The position numbers and the translations under genes were made by a program. Shown here piece after piece: positions 32,453 to 41,560 of a DNA stretch of 42,328 nt. Below the pieces are notes generated by a model, which was not told the DNA's origin, ran no database searches, and saw only the letters and a program-made list of their open reading frames with translations. The stretch spans positions 1 to 42,328 of the forward strand of contig JACTMP010000020.1 in assembly GCA_014584575.1 (NCBI GenBank), written 5' to 3'. This stretch comes from Chloroflexota bacterium (GTDB lineage Bacteria; Chloroflexota; Anaerolineae; Promineifilales; Promineifilaceae). Within the stretch, counting starts at the first letter, position 1. Each line of letters begins with the position of its first letter.

Positions 32453-33877
32453 CTAAGTTGGGTTGGGGAAATAGTCGCCATGGTAACCAAAAAGCACCGC
32501 ATGGGGGATTTCAGCGCGGCCCATTTCCTGGAATGATTGGGCGTCGAGGACTAACAAAAAAGAATTGCCTTTGGCCGCGTCCAATACCACAGAGAGAACA
32601 ACACCTTCATCTTCAGCAATGCGGGCAGGCGCGCCAACAAAGACCGGTTCACCGGGGTAACAGTTTTCGGCATACCAGGTTTTGGCCTGGCGTGAGGCTA
32701 TGTCCACTTTGACGATCTGGTTATAGAAACCCTGGCGTCGCTGCCGGTTGATGCTGGCGGCGTATACATAGCGGTAATCAGGGTTCATGTTATACCGTTC
32801 ATAATTAAAGCGGGGCAGCTCCATACATTCGTTGGAAATGGTTTCCCAGGTGACCTCTTTTTTTCTGTCCTTCAATGGCAGGCGGTAGCGGCGCAGGGCG
32901 CCAAACGGAATTTCCATCTGCGGGTCTTCCAGGGTACGCAGGTAATACGCTTTGAGAATGTCCGCGTCCGGGTAGGCCACTATGTCAAAGATCAACTCGT
33001 CACCCACTTCAAAGGCATTGACGTGGTGAAAAGCGAAGAAGGGGTCGGTCTGGAAGCGGGCCACCACCTCACCGGTAAAGCGATTGAGAACTGTAATGGG
33101 CGTACCCCGCTTCGGTTTCCAGGTGAAGTTTTCGATGTACGGCCGTAACCACAACAGCAATCGCAGCGGATTCACCACCAGGGGAAATTCGGTCAAAATG
33201 ACGTAATGCTGGCTCATGCCAAAGCTGTGCATGTAAGATGGTTCTTTGGCCGCCACCTCCCCCACCCGCTGTAGCCCGCCGCCGCCAGCCATCTGGTACA
33301 GTCGGTAGTGGCTGACGCGATGGTAACGAGTGACCACGTTGTAAACCAGATCATGGGCATAATCAAACTGCGGATGCACGGTGGTCATTTGCCCGGTCGT
33401 GCCTGTTTCGTAGCTGAAAACGCCCACCGATTGTAACGTTTCCGGGTCAAATTCCACCTGGATGGGCGTTTCGGCCAGGGCGATGTACTGGTTGGCGATC
33501 TGGGCGATGTTCACTTTGGCGCTGTCGGTAATGTGGGGGTTGAAAATGGCCGTTACCCGTTGAAAAAAGTCACGGCAGGGGTCAGTGGCAAATTCCGAGT
33601 AACTGATCCGGCCCGTTTCCCTGGCCGCGCGGTAGGCATTACATTCCAGGAATTTGTTGGCATACGCCACACGGCCGTGACTGAACGCAAACTTGTGCAG
33701 CATCGCCAGCCCATCAAACCAATGGCGGTACCGCTGCTCGCCTACCTGAAACGTGCCCGGCCCATTGCGCAGCAGCGTACCCGCTAACCAGGGCGGGATG
33801 GTTCCCTGCACCGGCAGTGCGTCAATTTCAACTTCCTGTTCTGATTTTCCAAAACCCAGGTCAAACATCCTGTACAT
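32453..33877 (-). CDS. Carotenoid oxygenase (RPE65/apocarotenoid dioxygenase family)
   Basis: A 474-residue seven-bladed propeller enzyme that cleaves a carotenoid or apocarotenoid double bond with Fe(II) and O2. The four iron histidines are visible: TVHPQFD (H168), YMHSFGMS (H217), FAFHHVNAFE (H284) and LFGYHGDYF (H466). The spacing agrees with the cyanobacterial apocarotenoid oxygenase. PPWLAGTLLRNGPG is the family N terminus. The start is ATG 33877 or 33868. It shares strand with the CrtI-type gene upstream, separated by a cloverleaf palindrome. This suggests synthesis and cleavage of a carotenoid (retinal-type product possible, inference). Confidence 0.93.
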   Translation of the reverse strand: MYRMFDLGFGKSEQEVEIDALPVQGTIPPWLAGTLLRNGPGTFQVGEQRYRHWFDGLAMLHKFAFSHGRVAYANKFLECNAYRAARETGRISYSEFATDPCRDFFQRVTAIFNPHITDSAKVNIAQIANQYIALAETPIQVEFDPETLQSVGVFSYETGTTGQMTTVHPQFDYAHDLVYNVVTRYHRVSHYRLYQMAGGGGLQRVGEVAAKEPSYMHSFGMSQHYVILTEFPLVVNPLRLLLWLRPYIENFTWKPKRGTPITVLNRFTGEVVARFQTDPFFAFHHVNAFEVGDELIFDIVAYPDADILKAYYLRTLEDPQMEIPFGALRRYRLPLKDRKKEVTWETISNECMELPRFNYERYNMNPDYRYVYAASINRQRRQGFYNQIVKVDIASRQAKTWYAENCYPGEPVFVGAPARIAEDEGVVLSVVLDAAKGNSFLLVLDAQSFQEMGRAEIPHAVLFGYHGDYFPNPT

Positions 33878-33937
33878 ATCTTATTTCCTTGCTCGTAGCC
33901 GAGGCTTTAACCGGATAACGCCGTCAAACTCTTGATA

Positions 33938-34025
33938 ATCAGTAGATCGAAATGGGAGGAGTGGGCATCCTCAGATGCCCACCGGTTCGCATCTGAGGAT
34001 GCGAACTCCGTTTCGATCTACTGAT
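33938..34025. repeat. Cloverleaf-like dispersed palindrome, copy 2
   Basis: A perfect 15-bp outer stem (33938-33952 with 34011-34025) encloses two hairpins, GTGGGCATC...GATGCCCAC and GTTCGCATC...GATGCGAAC. It is the reverse complement of the element at 15634-15711. It lies between the CrtI-type gene stop (34037) and the oxygenase start. Confidence 0.9.
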
Positions 34026-34036
34026 AATAAATCAGC

Positions 34037-35530
34037 CTAAACTCGCATCCTGACCGGGGTAGGGTCAATCAATTCCGCAGCAATCTTACCGGAAGCCAGC
34101 ACCGAGGGCACACCCGCCCCTGGATGGGTGCCGGCGCCGACAAAATAGAGGTTCTCAAATTCCTCTGAGCGATTGTGCGGCCGTAACCAGGCCGATTGAA
34201 ACAAGTTTGGTTTCACGGAAAAGGCAGCCCCCCGGTAACTATTGAGCGTATTCTGGAAATGGCGGGGGTCAATATAATGTTCAGCAATGATATTCGCCTG
34301 CAAATCGGGCAGATAATGATCTTCCAGGAACTGAAGCAGCCGGTCGCGGTACGGTTCGGCCACCTGTTCCCAATCTGTAGGTGAAGCAAGATTAGGAACC
34401 AGGGACAGGACGTAAAAGGATTCACAACCCGGCGGGGCAATGGACTCGTCGGTGATGGTGGGCATGTGCAGGTAGAGGCAAAAATCCTCTGGCAGCGCCC
34501 GCCCACCAAACACATCCTTCAGCAGCCCCTTATAACGCGGGTTAAAGATGATGTTGTGATGGTGCAGCGGGCTATCCACATAACGTCGTTTGGTGCCAAA
34601 ATAGACCACAAACAGGGACATGCTGTAGCGCATCCACTCCAGGCGGCGATTGGTATACTTTCGGCGGTACTGCTCCGGGATGAGATAGCGGTAGGCATAC
34701 GCCACGTCGCCATTACACACGACCACATCCGCGCTCACTTTTGTCCCGTCGGCCAGCCGCACACCGTTTACACTATTCCCATTGACTAAAATCTCAGCCA
34801 CTTCCGTTTCCAGGTGGACGGTAACGCCTAACTCGTCCAATAAACGGCCGAAGGCATGCACAATTGCCCCCGTGCCACCCAGCGCGTAGTAAACCCCGTA
34901 CTGCTTCTCAAACTGTACAATAAGGGTGTAGATGGCCGGTGTGTCCAACGGGTTGCCGCCAATGAGCAATGGGTGGAAAGAAAACACACGCTGCAGGAAA
35001 TCGTCCTTGACAAAACGGGAGACAAAACGATAGGTGCCCAGATAACCGCCCAGGCGGAGCACGTCTGGCATGATCTTGAGCATATCGGTCAGTTTGAGAA
35101 ACGGCTGGTCGGTATAGGGGTGAAAAGCCTCAAATATATCCACCGTGCGCTCAATGAAACGGCGGTATCCAGACACGGCCGTTGGGTTAAACTGCTCAAT
35201 TTCGGCTAACATCTGGTCAAGCTGGTGGTAGTAGTTGAAGACACGGCCGTTGCCGTCAAAGATGCGGTAGAACGGGTCCAGCGGCGTCAGCGTCATATAA
35301 TCCTGTCGCTGCCGCCCCGCTGCGGCAAAAACCTCGTCAAACATATAAGGCGCGGTAATCACGGTTGGCCCGCCATCAAACTTGAAACCATTGATCTCAT
35401 ACTGGTAGGCACGCCCACCGATCTGATCTCGCTTCTCAAAAATCGTCACGTCATGCCCTTTGGCCGCCAGGCGAATGGCAGCGGCCATACCGCCAAACCC
35501 GCTGCCAATCACCACGATATTTTTTTTCAT
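34037..35530 (-). CDS. crtI: CrtI-type phytoene desaturase family oxidoreductase
   Basis: A 497-residue FAD enzyme. KNIVVIGSGFGGMAAAIRLAAKGHDVTIFEKRDQIGGRAY is the dinucleotide fold, FDGGPTVITAPYMF the substrate-side block, and FVGAGTHPGAGVPSVLASGK the C-terminal carotenoid-desaturase signature. Related desaturases (CrtN, CrtD) and the bacterial CrtI share these, so the exact substrate (phytoene, diapophytoene or other) is uncertain. ATG at 35530 has GAGGAA six bases before it. It probably supplies the carotenoid cleaved by the oxygenase downstream. The 190 bases upstream hold an AT-rich stretch (35660-35710) that may contain its promoter. Confidence 0.87.
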   Translation of the reverse strand: MKKNIVVIGSGFGGMAAAIRLAAKGHDVTIFEKRDQIGGRAYQYEINGFKFDGGPTVITAPYMFDEVFAAAGRQRQDYMTLTPLDPFYRIFDGNGRVFNYYHQLDQMLAEIEQFNPTAVSGYRRFIERTVDIFEAFHPYTDQPFLKLTDMLKIMPDVLRLGGYLGTYRFVSRFVKDDFLQRVFSFHPLLIGGNPLDTPAIYTLIVQFEKQYGVYYALGGTGAIVHAFGRLLDELGVTVHLETEVAEILVNGNSVNGVRLADGTKVSADVVVCNGDVAYAYRYLIPEQYRRKYTNRRLEWMRYSMSLFVVYFGTKRRYVDSPLHHHNIIFNPRYKGLLKDVFGGRALPEDFCLYLHMPTITDESIAPPGCESFYVLSLVPNLASPTDWEQVAEPYRDRLLQFLEDHYLPDLQANIIAEHYIDPRHFQNTLNSYRGAAFSVKPNLFQSAWLRPHNRSEEFENLYFVGAGTHPGAGVPSVLASGKIAAELIDPTPVRMRV

Positions 35531-35717
35531 ACCCATTTCCTCCAGCCCGCAGACAGCCGCGAACAATGCGCTCAGAGCGACTACAGTCGTGTCTTGCCAG
35601 TGATCTATTTTTTGATTTTAGACAGCTTTAGGAGGAACAACGGGGAATCGCGCCATTATTCATGTTTTGTTAATTATTTGTATACTATTTGCACATTTTT
35701 CAGGTGCATGAAAAGCA

Positions 35718-35750
35718 AGACATCCGATTTCTTTGTGAAATCGGATGTCT
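35718..35750 (-). terminator. Terminator-like hairpin after the secreted-protein pair
   Basis: A perfect 14-bp stem (35718-35731 with 35737-35750) and 5-nt loop lie 40 bases past the minus-strand stop at 35790. On the minus strand it is followed by TGCTTTTC, a weak U-tract. Confidence 0.75.
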
Positions 35751-35789
35751 CTTATAGTTGTTATAGCCGAAGCGTGTCACTGGCATCTA

Positions 35790-36305
35790 TTAGCAGGGCG
35801 AGGGTGATTCCAGGAACAGATAGACAATATGCACGGGCGCACCCCACCGATCATCAGAAGGATTTACCTGTCGCTCGTACTGTACGTCCCGCACGGCTGC
35901 ATCACAACCACCATGTTGCATATACTTGGCCGCCTCACGTAACACATCAGGCAATGAGCTACCCTGAAAAGGAACCGGTTCCCAGATGGTGACAGTGCCG
36001 CCAGATGTTATCGTTTGCAGGTAAATGGTCAGGCGATGCCTTTCCGTGGTCAGGTACTCATACTGAAAATGACTAACCTGGTTCTGGCAATTGCACCGCT
36101 GTATTACGCCGGCAGCCATCTGCAAAACATTGGCCAGTAAAACGTCTTCAAAAGTAAAAGAGGAAGGCGGCAAAACAGGTTTGACCTGCCGGTTATCGGC
36201 TTTTTCTGGCTGAGCGGCGCTGGCAACACCTGCCCAAAAGAGGAGTACCAGCAGACAAAAACCTACCAGGCGCCTGACATTCAACTTTTTCTTATTGGTA
36301 AACAT
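35790..36305 (-). CDS. Secreted cysteine-containing protein, paralog A
   Basis: A 171-residue exported protein of unrecognised family. A signal peptide (KKKLNVRRLVGFCLLVLLFWAGVASAA) is followed by a short polar region, then FTFEDVLLANVLQMAAGVIQRCNCQNQ (with CNC), YRLTIYL-like strands and FQGSSLPDVLREAAKYMQHGGCDAAVRDVQY. It ends HIVYLFLESPSPC. AAGGAGATG precedes the ATG. It is a paralog of the upstream gene with the same order of blocks. The CxC and second cysteine suggest disulfides or metal binding outside the membrane (inference). Confidence 0.8.
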   Translation of the reverse strand: MFTNKKKLNVRRLVGFCLLVLLFWAGVASAAQPEKADNRQVKPVLPPSSFTFEDVLLANVLQMAAGVIQRCNCQNQVSHFQYEYLTTERHRLTIYLQTITSGGTVTIWEPVPFQGSSLPDVLREAAKYMQHGGCDAAVRDVQYERQVNPSDDRWGAPVHIVYLFLESPSPC

Positions 36306-36374
36306 TTTTCATCTCCTTATATAAACTGTGGGTGTGGTTGGTAACAGCCAGACCATACCCATTAACAATTACGC

Positions 36375-36899
36375 TTATTTATCGGGGAACGGCCAGGCAA
36401 TAATCAGATAGATGTTATGAAGGGGGAATGGTGCATCCGAATCTGCTGACGGCCCACCACGTCTGTAAATCATATCCACCACATAATCCTGGCATTGGCA
36501 GTCATCCACATACCTGGCAACCGCACTCAGTAGTGTTGGGAGTGAGTTGCCCTGGAAGACGACACGTTCCCAATCTTCAGGAGAAGAAGGGGTTGCCGGC
36601 GTTGGGAAAGGGCCATGAAGATAAATAGACAGGCGATACCAGGGGTCGGACGGCCGTTCAAAGACGAAGTGGCTGGTCATGTTTTCACAGCCACAGGCCC
36701 GTATGGTGCGGGCCGCCAGTATCAGGACTTTGGATAACGATTCCCCTTCAAAGGTATAGACTGACGGTACCGGAAGGATGTCTGTCTGTAATTGGCTGCT
36801 GGCAGAGGCGGCACTGGTCGTGCCCACCAGTCCCAACAGCGCCACCAAACAGCACCAGAAAACGGCCGTTCGTTTAAACTTATTGGATAATGCGGACAT
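36375..36899 (-). CDS. Secreted cysteine-containing protein, paralog B
   Basis: A 174-residue exported protein. The signal peptide is FKRTAVFWCCLVALLGLVGTTSAASA. The mature part has YTFEGESLSKVLILAARTIRACGCEN (CGC), WYRLSIYLHGPF, WERVVFQGNSLPTLLSAVARYVDDCQCQDYVVDMIYRR and HNIYLII. These blocks align with paralog A at roughly 30-35% identity, and both keep the CxC and the FQGxSLP motif. ATG at 36899 has GGAGAA upstream. It is the first gene of the pair and has a long leader at 36900-37120. The function is unknown. Confidence 0.8.
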   Translation of the reverse strand: MSALSNKFKRTAVFWCCLVALLGLVGTTSAASASSQLQTDILPVPSVYTFEGESLSKVLILAARTIRACGCENMTSHFVFERPSDPWYRLSIYLHGPFPTPATPSSPEDWERVVFQGNSLPTLLSAVARYVDDCQCQDYVVDMIYRRGGPSADSDAPFPLHNIYLIIAWPFPDK

Positions 36900-37120
36900 A
36901 ATTTTTCTCCATTGGCAAATAGTTGCCTTACAAAAGTTCCTCTTGGACACAACACGCATCTAGGGCCGGCATTAAGCCGGTTTTCATAGTGGCATTGCCA
37001 CCTCCTTCCGACAGCAACTTACCAGGTAACAGGAGCAAAACGGCTTCAGCCGTTTCAACACCCTTAAGCAATTACCACAGACCTATTTTTTTCTGGGATG
37101 TTATTTCTGGGATGAAAGTT
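36900..37120 (-). promoter_or_regulatory. Structured leader and operator-like repeats of the secreted-protein pair
   Basis: Read on the minus strand, a direct repeat CATCCCAGAAA occurs twice 14 bases apart (37104-37114 and 37090-37100). Then AAACGGCTGAAGCCGTTT (37038-37055) forms a hairpin. Next come GGAGG, GTGGCAATGCCAC and an ACCGGC...GCCGGC hairpin, before the GGAGAA ribosome site. No known riboswitch class could be matched. The rest of the 36900-37396 gap holds only the ACGGCCGT pair at 37221-37252 and the AfsR promoter region. Confidence 0.4.
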
Positions 37121-37220
37121 GCGAATCGGATATTAAACACAAAACAAATTAGGCCAGACTATTAACGGAATGGTAAAACGTGAACGTTTAGGCAGCGTTG
37201 AATTAATTGGGCACTTTAGG

Positions 37221-37252
37221 GCACGGCCGTCATTCAGCGTCTACGGCCGTGT
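37221..37252. repeat. Inverted ACGGCCGT pair
   Basis: GGCACGGCCGT and ACGGCCGTGTC face each other around a 12-nt loop and are followed by TTTT on the plus strand. It could terminate transcription or separate the divergent units. It matches the layout at 8614-8663. Confidence 0.6.
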
Positions 37253-37396
37253 CTTTTCACCATCTTTTGCCCCATTTCTGGCTTGAGTCTGGCCGCTGTG
37301 GTGTTATAATCCCCCAATCAGTCAACAACATTCGCCCTTTGTTACATAGTCGCCACAATTCATGTCAACCAACCTCTTCTAGTGAGGTAAGGCAAC

Positions 37397-40300
37397 GTGT
37401 TAGAAATCAGGCTGTTGGGCCAGTTTGGGATAAAGCTGGACGGCCGTCCCGTCCCCCTCCCCTCGCGCCCCGCCCAATCGCTGTTTGCCTATCTGGCTCT
37501 CAGCGCCGACGCCGCCCACCGCCGCGAAAAGCTGGCCGGACTGCTCTGGCCGGACAGCAGCGACGACAACGCCCGCCGCAACCTGCGCCAATCCCTCTGG
37601 CACATCCGCAAAGCATTGGGCGATGCCGCTCCCCGCTACCTGCACAGCGATGATATGACCGTTTCGTTTGCCCCCACCGCAGCCGCCAACTATTGGTTAG
37701 ACGTGGCTTTGCTGGAAAAACCGACGGACGCCAACGCTACACCAGAGGAACTCATGGCCGTCGTGGCCGTGTATGGCGGTGAACTGCTGCCCGGCTATTA
37801 TGATGATTGGGTGGTGTGGCAGCGGGAACGGCAGCAGACCCTCTTTGAACGCAAAATGGAGCAGTTGTTGGATAAGTTGACGGCCGTGCACCGCTGGAAT
37901 GACCTGCTGGAATGGGGTGAACGCTGGCTGGCCTTTGGGCAGTCACCCGAAGCCGCCTACCGCGCCCTGATGATCGCCCACGCCGGCCGGGGCGACCTGG
38001 CGCGCACGGCCGCCGTCTACCGCCGCTGTGTGAAGGCGCTGGCAAAGGAACTGGGCGTCGAGCCATCACCACAAACCAGAGCCTTGTTTGAGCGACTCGC
38101 CCACAGCCAGGACGCGGACGTGCTGGCCGCTGCCCTTTTTCCCCTGCCCCACCAGCTTGCAGGAGAAGCCGGGCGCAATGATCAGAGCATGGTTTCCCGA
38201 TCCCACCAGACGCAGCCAGGTTCGGAACCACCTGATCCACCAACGGTAGAACACAGCGCTCCCCACCTTTTCCCCTCTACTCCGCCGCACAATCTCCCGC
38301 CACAAGCTACCAGTTTCATTGGCAGAGAGGCAGAAGTCACGGCCGTGTGCCAGCAACTGGCCCAGCCCACCACCCGCCTGCTGACATTGACTGGCACAGG
38401 GGGCACGGGGAAAACGCGGCTCTGTTTGCAGGTAGCAGCCGCCGCACTGCCCGATTTTGCCGATGGCGTTTGCTTTGTTCCCCTGGCGGCCATTACCGAC
38501 CCGACCCTGGTAGCCCCCACCATCGGCCGGCAGTTGGGTTTGTTGGAGATGCCTGCATTAGCCTGGGAAGTCCGACTGGTGGCGTACTTGCAGGATAAAA
38601 AACTGTTGCTGGTACTGGACAACTTCGAACAAATTCTTTCGGCGGCCCCGCTGCTGGGAGAATTAGCAATGGCCGCTACCCACCTAAAGATCCTCGTCAC
38701 CAGCCGCACACATCTGCGTCTGGCTGGTGGGCAAGAATATGAAGTGTCCCCACTGATATTACCCAATCCCAAGCAACAGCTAACGGCCGTGCAACTGAGC
38801 CAGAATGAAGCGGTACAACTGTTTGTGGAGCGGGCCAAAGCGGCGCAAGCAGCGTTTGCTCTCACCCCGGAAAACGCGGCGGATGTGGCCGAGATTTGTG
38901 CCCGGCTGGATGGGCTGCCCCTGGCATTGGAACTGGCTGCCGCCCGTATCCGGCTAATATCTGCCCGGCAAATGCGCGAACGACTCAACCGGCGGTTGCT
39001 ATGGCTAACCGGCGGGGCCAGGGACGCCCCGGCCCGGCAGCAAACCTTACGCGCCACCCTGGATTGGAGCCAAGACCTGCTGCCCACGGCCGAAAAAATC
39101 CCGCTCCGGCGGCTGGCGGTCTTTGTGGGTGGCTGCACCCTGGAAGCGGCCGAGGCCGTAGCCAACGCTCAGGGTAATCTGGACGTACTCAACGGCTTAG
39201 AAAACCTGCTTGACCACCACCTGCTGCAACAACAGGAAGTGGCCGGTGAACCCCGTTTCACTATGTTGGAAACGATCCGCGAATATGCCCTGGAAAAACT
39301 GGCCGAAAGTGGGGAAACAGAAGCCTTATGGCAGCAGCACGCCGCTTTTTTCGTCGCTCAGGCGGAAACGGCCGAACCCAAACTGCGCGGTGCTGACCAA
39401 TTAACCTGGCTCAACCGGCTGGAAACAGAACAAGACAACATGCGGGCGACGTTTGATTGGTGCGTCGCCAGTGGAAATATCGAATTTGGTTTACGCCTTT
39501 TAAATTTTTTGCGTTTCTTTTGGGTATATCGTGGGCAATGGAGTGAAGGTAAACATTGGGCAAACCTTCTCCTGGCAGAGGCTCATGAGCCGTCCACAAC
39601 CGTAGCAAAAGGGTTGATTACCTCAAGTATGCTGTCAATTGGACAGGGTGATTTTAAGAATGGTTATCTGTCGGGTGAAGAAGCGATACCCCTGCTTCGG
39701 GAAAAAGAAGAATTTAACGATCTGGCACTGGGTCTGTATTTTCGGAGGATTACGACTACACTTGAACTTAATGTTGATGAGTATGCCCGGTCACTGCTTG
39801 AAGAAGCGTTGACATGCGCCCGGATCGGTGGTGATCGCTGGGTCTGTGCGTTTGTCTTACATGGTCTGGGCCAATTCTACGTCATCACCCATGAACCAGA
39901 CATGAAAAAAGCCTTAGGTTATCTCGCTGAAGGACTCGATCTGATAAAGGTAATAGGAGATAGGCCTATCTGGTCACTCATCCTTATTCAAATTGCCAAC
40001 ATCCAACGACAGCTTGGCAATTACGAGTCGGCCGGCGAGATTCTCAACGAAGCCGTCAAGGTAGCCAGCGAATCAAGCCTACGCGAGACGTTGGCAATGT
40101 GCTACGGTGAGCTTGGCCATCTGGCCATTGACCAGGCGAATCATGCTCTGGCCAGGCAGTGGTTGACGAAAAGCCTGTCTGTTCCACAGGAATTAGGGGC
40201 TGTTGGAACAGAAATTAAGAGCTTGATTGGCTTTGCCAGACTCTTCCTGGCAACTGGTGAATGGAGAAAGGCCGGTCTGTTGTTTGGTTTTACAGTTAAG

Positions 40301-40465
40301 CAACGCCCTTACTCCGCTTCCGCACCTATTACATTACATGAGTTCAACCGGGATCTCGATTCGCTTCGCGCCCTGATCAACCCGGATGAATTCTCGGCTT
40401 TGTTGGCGCGTGGCGAGGCGATGTCTCTCAAGGAAGCCATTGCCCTGGCCCTGCAAGAACCGTGA
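37397..40465 (+). CDS. AfsR/SARP-like regulator with BTAD, NB-ARC ATPase and TPR-like repeats
   Basis: A 1022-residue STAND-type regulator. Residues 1-95 are an OmpR-like winged helix (MLEIRLLGQFGIKLDGR ... RNLRQSLWHIRKAL). About 95-245 is the BTAD helical repeat domain, and a low-complexity linker spans about 246-300. The NB-ARC ATPase has Walker A TGTGGTGKTRL (about 331-341) and Walker B LLLVLDNFEQ (about 403). From about 640 on are helical TPR-like repeats for signal binding. The start is GTG 37397 after GAGGTAAGG. From about 39475 the DNA becomes more AT-rich and ACGGCCGT stops, as if the sensor half had a different origin. It is likely to respond to a ligand and switch on nearby genes. 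Confidence 0.9.
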   Translation: MLEIRLLGQFGIKLDGRPVPLPSRPAQSLFAYLALSADAAHRREKLAGLLWPDSSDDNARRNLRQSLWHIRKALGDAAPRYLHSDDMTVSFAPTAAANYWLDVALLEKPTDANATPEELMAVVAVYGGELLPGYYDDWVVWQRERQQTLFERKMEQLLDKLTAVHRWNDLLEWGERWLAFGQSPEAAYRALMIAHAGRGDLARTAAVYRRCVKALAKELGVEPSPQTRALFERLAHSQDADVLAAALFPLPHQLAGEAGRNDQSMVSRSHQTQPGSEPPDPPTVEHSAPHLFPSTPPHNLPPQATSFIGREAEVTAVCQQLAQPTTRLLTLTGTGGTGKTRLCLQVAAAALPDFADGVCFVPLAAITDPTLVAPTIGRQLGLLEMPALAWEVRLVAYLQDKKLLLVLDNFEQILSAAPLLGELAMAATHLKILVTSRTHLRLAGGQEYEVSPLILPNPKQQLTAVQLSQNEAVQLFVERAKAAQAAFALTPENAADVAEICARLDGLPLALELAAARIRLISARQMRERLNRRLLWLTGGARDAPARQQTLRATLDWSQDLLPTAEKIPLRRLAVFVGGCTLEAAEAVANAQGNLDVLNGLENLLDHHLLQQQEVAGEPRFTMLETIREYALEKLAESGETEALWQQHAAFFVAQAETAEPKLRGADQLTWLNRLETEQDNMRATFDWCVASGNIEFGLRLLNFLRFFWVYRGQWSEGKHWANLLLAEAHEPSTTVAKGLITSSMLSIGQGDFKNGYLSGEEAIPLLREKEEFNDLALGLYFRRITTTLELNVDEYARSLLEEALTCARIGGDRWVCAFVLHGLGQFYVITHEPDMKKALGYLAEGLDLIKVIGDRPIWSLILIQIANIQRQLGNYESAGEILNEAVKVASESSLRETLAMCYGELGHLAIDQANHALARQWLTKSLSVPQELGAVGTEIKSLIGFARLFLATGEWRKAGLLFGFTVKQRPYSASAPITLHEFNRDLDSLRALINPDEFSALLARGEAMSLKEAIALALQEP

Positions 40466-40518
40466 GTACACTGTTAACGAATAATCCAAACCAGCAATTC
40501 TCATTTTGGCCGCCATTG

Positions 40519-41212
40519 CCTATGAATGAATTCATAGGCTGATACAAAAAACGTGCTAAAGCACGTTCCCAGAGGCAACAAGAACGCGCTTTAGCGCGTT
40601 TGTGTATCTCAGACACCGATTTCAATCGGTGGTGATGGTGGCAAACACCTCAAATTGAGAATTGCTGAATCCAAACCTTTCGCCTGGCATTCCCAGCCAA
40701 CCATTGCGGGGACAACTCAGGCTACAAGAAAGTTGCCACACTGGCTGTCATTCCGACCCTTCGATGCCTCAGGGCAGGCTAGTCTTCGAGGAAGAATCCC
40801 TGGTATTTGTCATTACATAGGGATTCCTCGGAAGACCTCGGAATGACAACTTTCTTAGTAGCGGAGTCTGCGGAGCGAGGAATCTCTCTCCTGCACAAGG
40901 GGTCGAGATTCCTCCTCGAAGACTATTACCTCAACAAACAAAATTTGTGGGGTGAGGCGAGCAGCACACCCTCGTGCTGCTCGTTCGCACATGGGCGTGC
41001 GAACTCCTCAAATTCAGGTTGGTCGAGTACTAGCCTGCCCTGAGTTTGCCGAATGGGTCGGAATGACATGCGAAATTTAGATTGTTTTGTTTACGCTGTA
41101 GTGAGTCTGGTTTAGATCGCCTGGTGATAATGAACGTTGATCATCAATTTATACAGCGGAGTTCGGCATCCTCAGATGCCGAACGGCTCGCATCTGAGGA
41201 TGCTCGCTCCTC
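40519..41212. repeat. Cluster of short palindromes, including cloverleaf copy 3
   Basis: Hairpins include 40519-40538, 40550-40567 (AACGTGCT/AGCACGTT), 40583-40600 (AACGCGCT/AGCGCGTT), 40614-40631 (CACCGATT/AATCGGTG), 40959-40983 and 40983-41004. A large imperfect inverted repeat covers about 40790-40840 (GAATCCCTGG...CATAGGGATTC). The element at 41155-41212 is related to the cloverleaf palindromes at 15634 and 33938, with paired changes that keep the first stem. No gene is seen between 40466 and 41243. Confidence 0.75.
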
Positions 41213-41243
41213 GTTGATTACCGGAATAAATTTATTACTTTCA

Positions 41244-41363
41244 ACACGTCCAGGTGATGTGATTGACAAGCCCATGAACGACGCCACCTTTCGCCAGGCC
41301 TGGGCTGCCGGGCAGGCCATGTCCCTGGACGAAGCGGTTGCTTTTGCCTTGCAAGACACGTAG
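41244..41363 (+). pseudogene. Remnant of the C-terminal end of an AfsR-type regulator
   Basis: The last ~40 codons read STRPGDVIDKPMNDATFRQAW then AAGQAMSLDEAVAFALQDT and stop at 41361-41363. They parallel the AfsR-type protein's own end (LLARGEAMSLKEAIALALQEP at 40405-40465). No upstream coding part exists. Both ends are followed by a CAGCAATTCTCA segment (about 40490 and 41401), so the duplicate extends into the 3' flank. It is a leftover of a second regulator gene or a partial duplication. Confidence 0.7.
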
Positions 41364-41456
41364 CAGGTTTATAGCTCAGGCAACCGCAAATTCGGTGTGT
41401 CAGCAATTCTCAATTTGCCCAGCGGCGGCAGATAAATCTGCACCAACAAAAGGCGA

Positions 41457-41498
41457 AGTCGGCCTTCGCCGACTGGTCTTAGCCGACGAAGGTCGGCT
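41457..41498. repeat. Two adjacent short hairpins
   Basis: AGTCGGC/GCCGACT (41457-41474) and AGCCGAC/GTCGGCT (41481-41498) are perfect 7-bp stems with 4-nt loops and related sequence. They lie between the regulator remnant and the convergent M50-like gene and may end transcription from one or both. Confidence 0.65.
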
Positions 41499-41560
41499 TT
41501 GCTGCTTGTAGCCGCGATTTTAGGCCGCACTCCCGGTGGGTGAAGAGCCAGCACTATCGG

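Noticed and set aside
40740..41080. Possible CRISPR-like array
   Set aside because: The repeated pieces (TCATTCC, TCGGAATGACA, GCGAACTCC) are palindromes of different sequence and spacing without regular spacers or cas genes.
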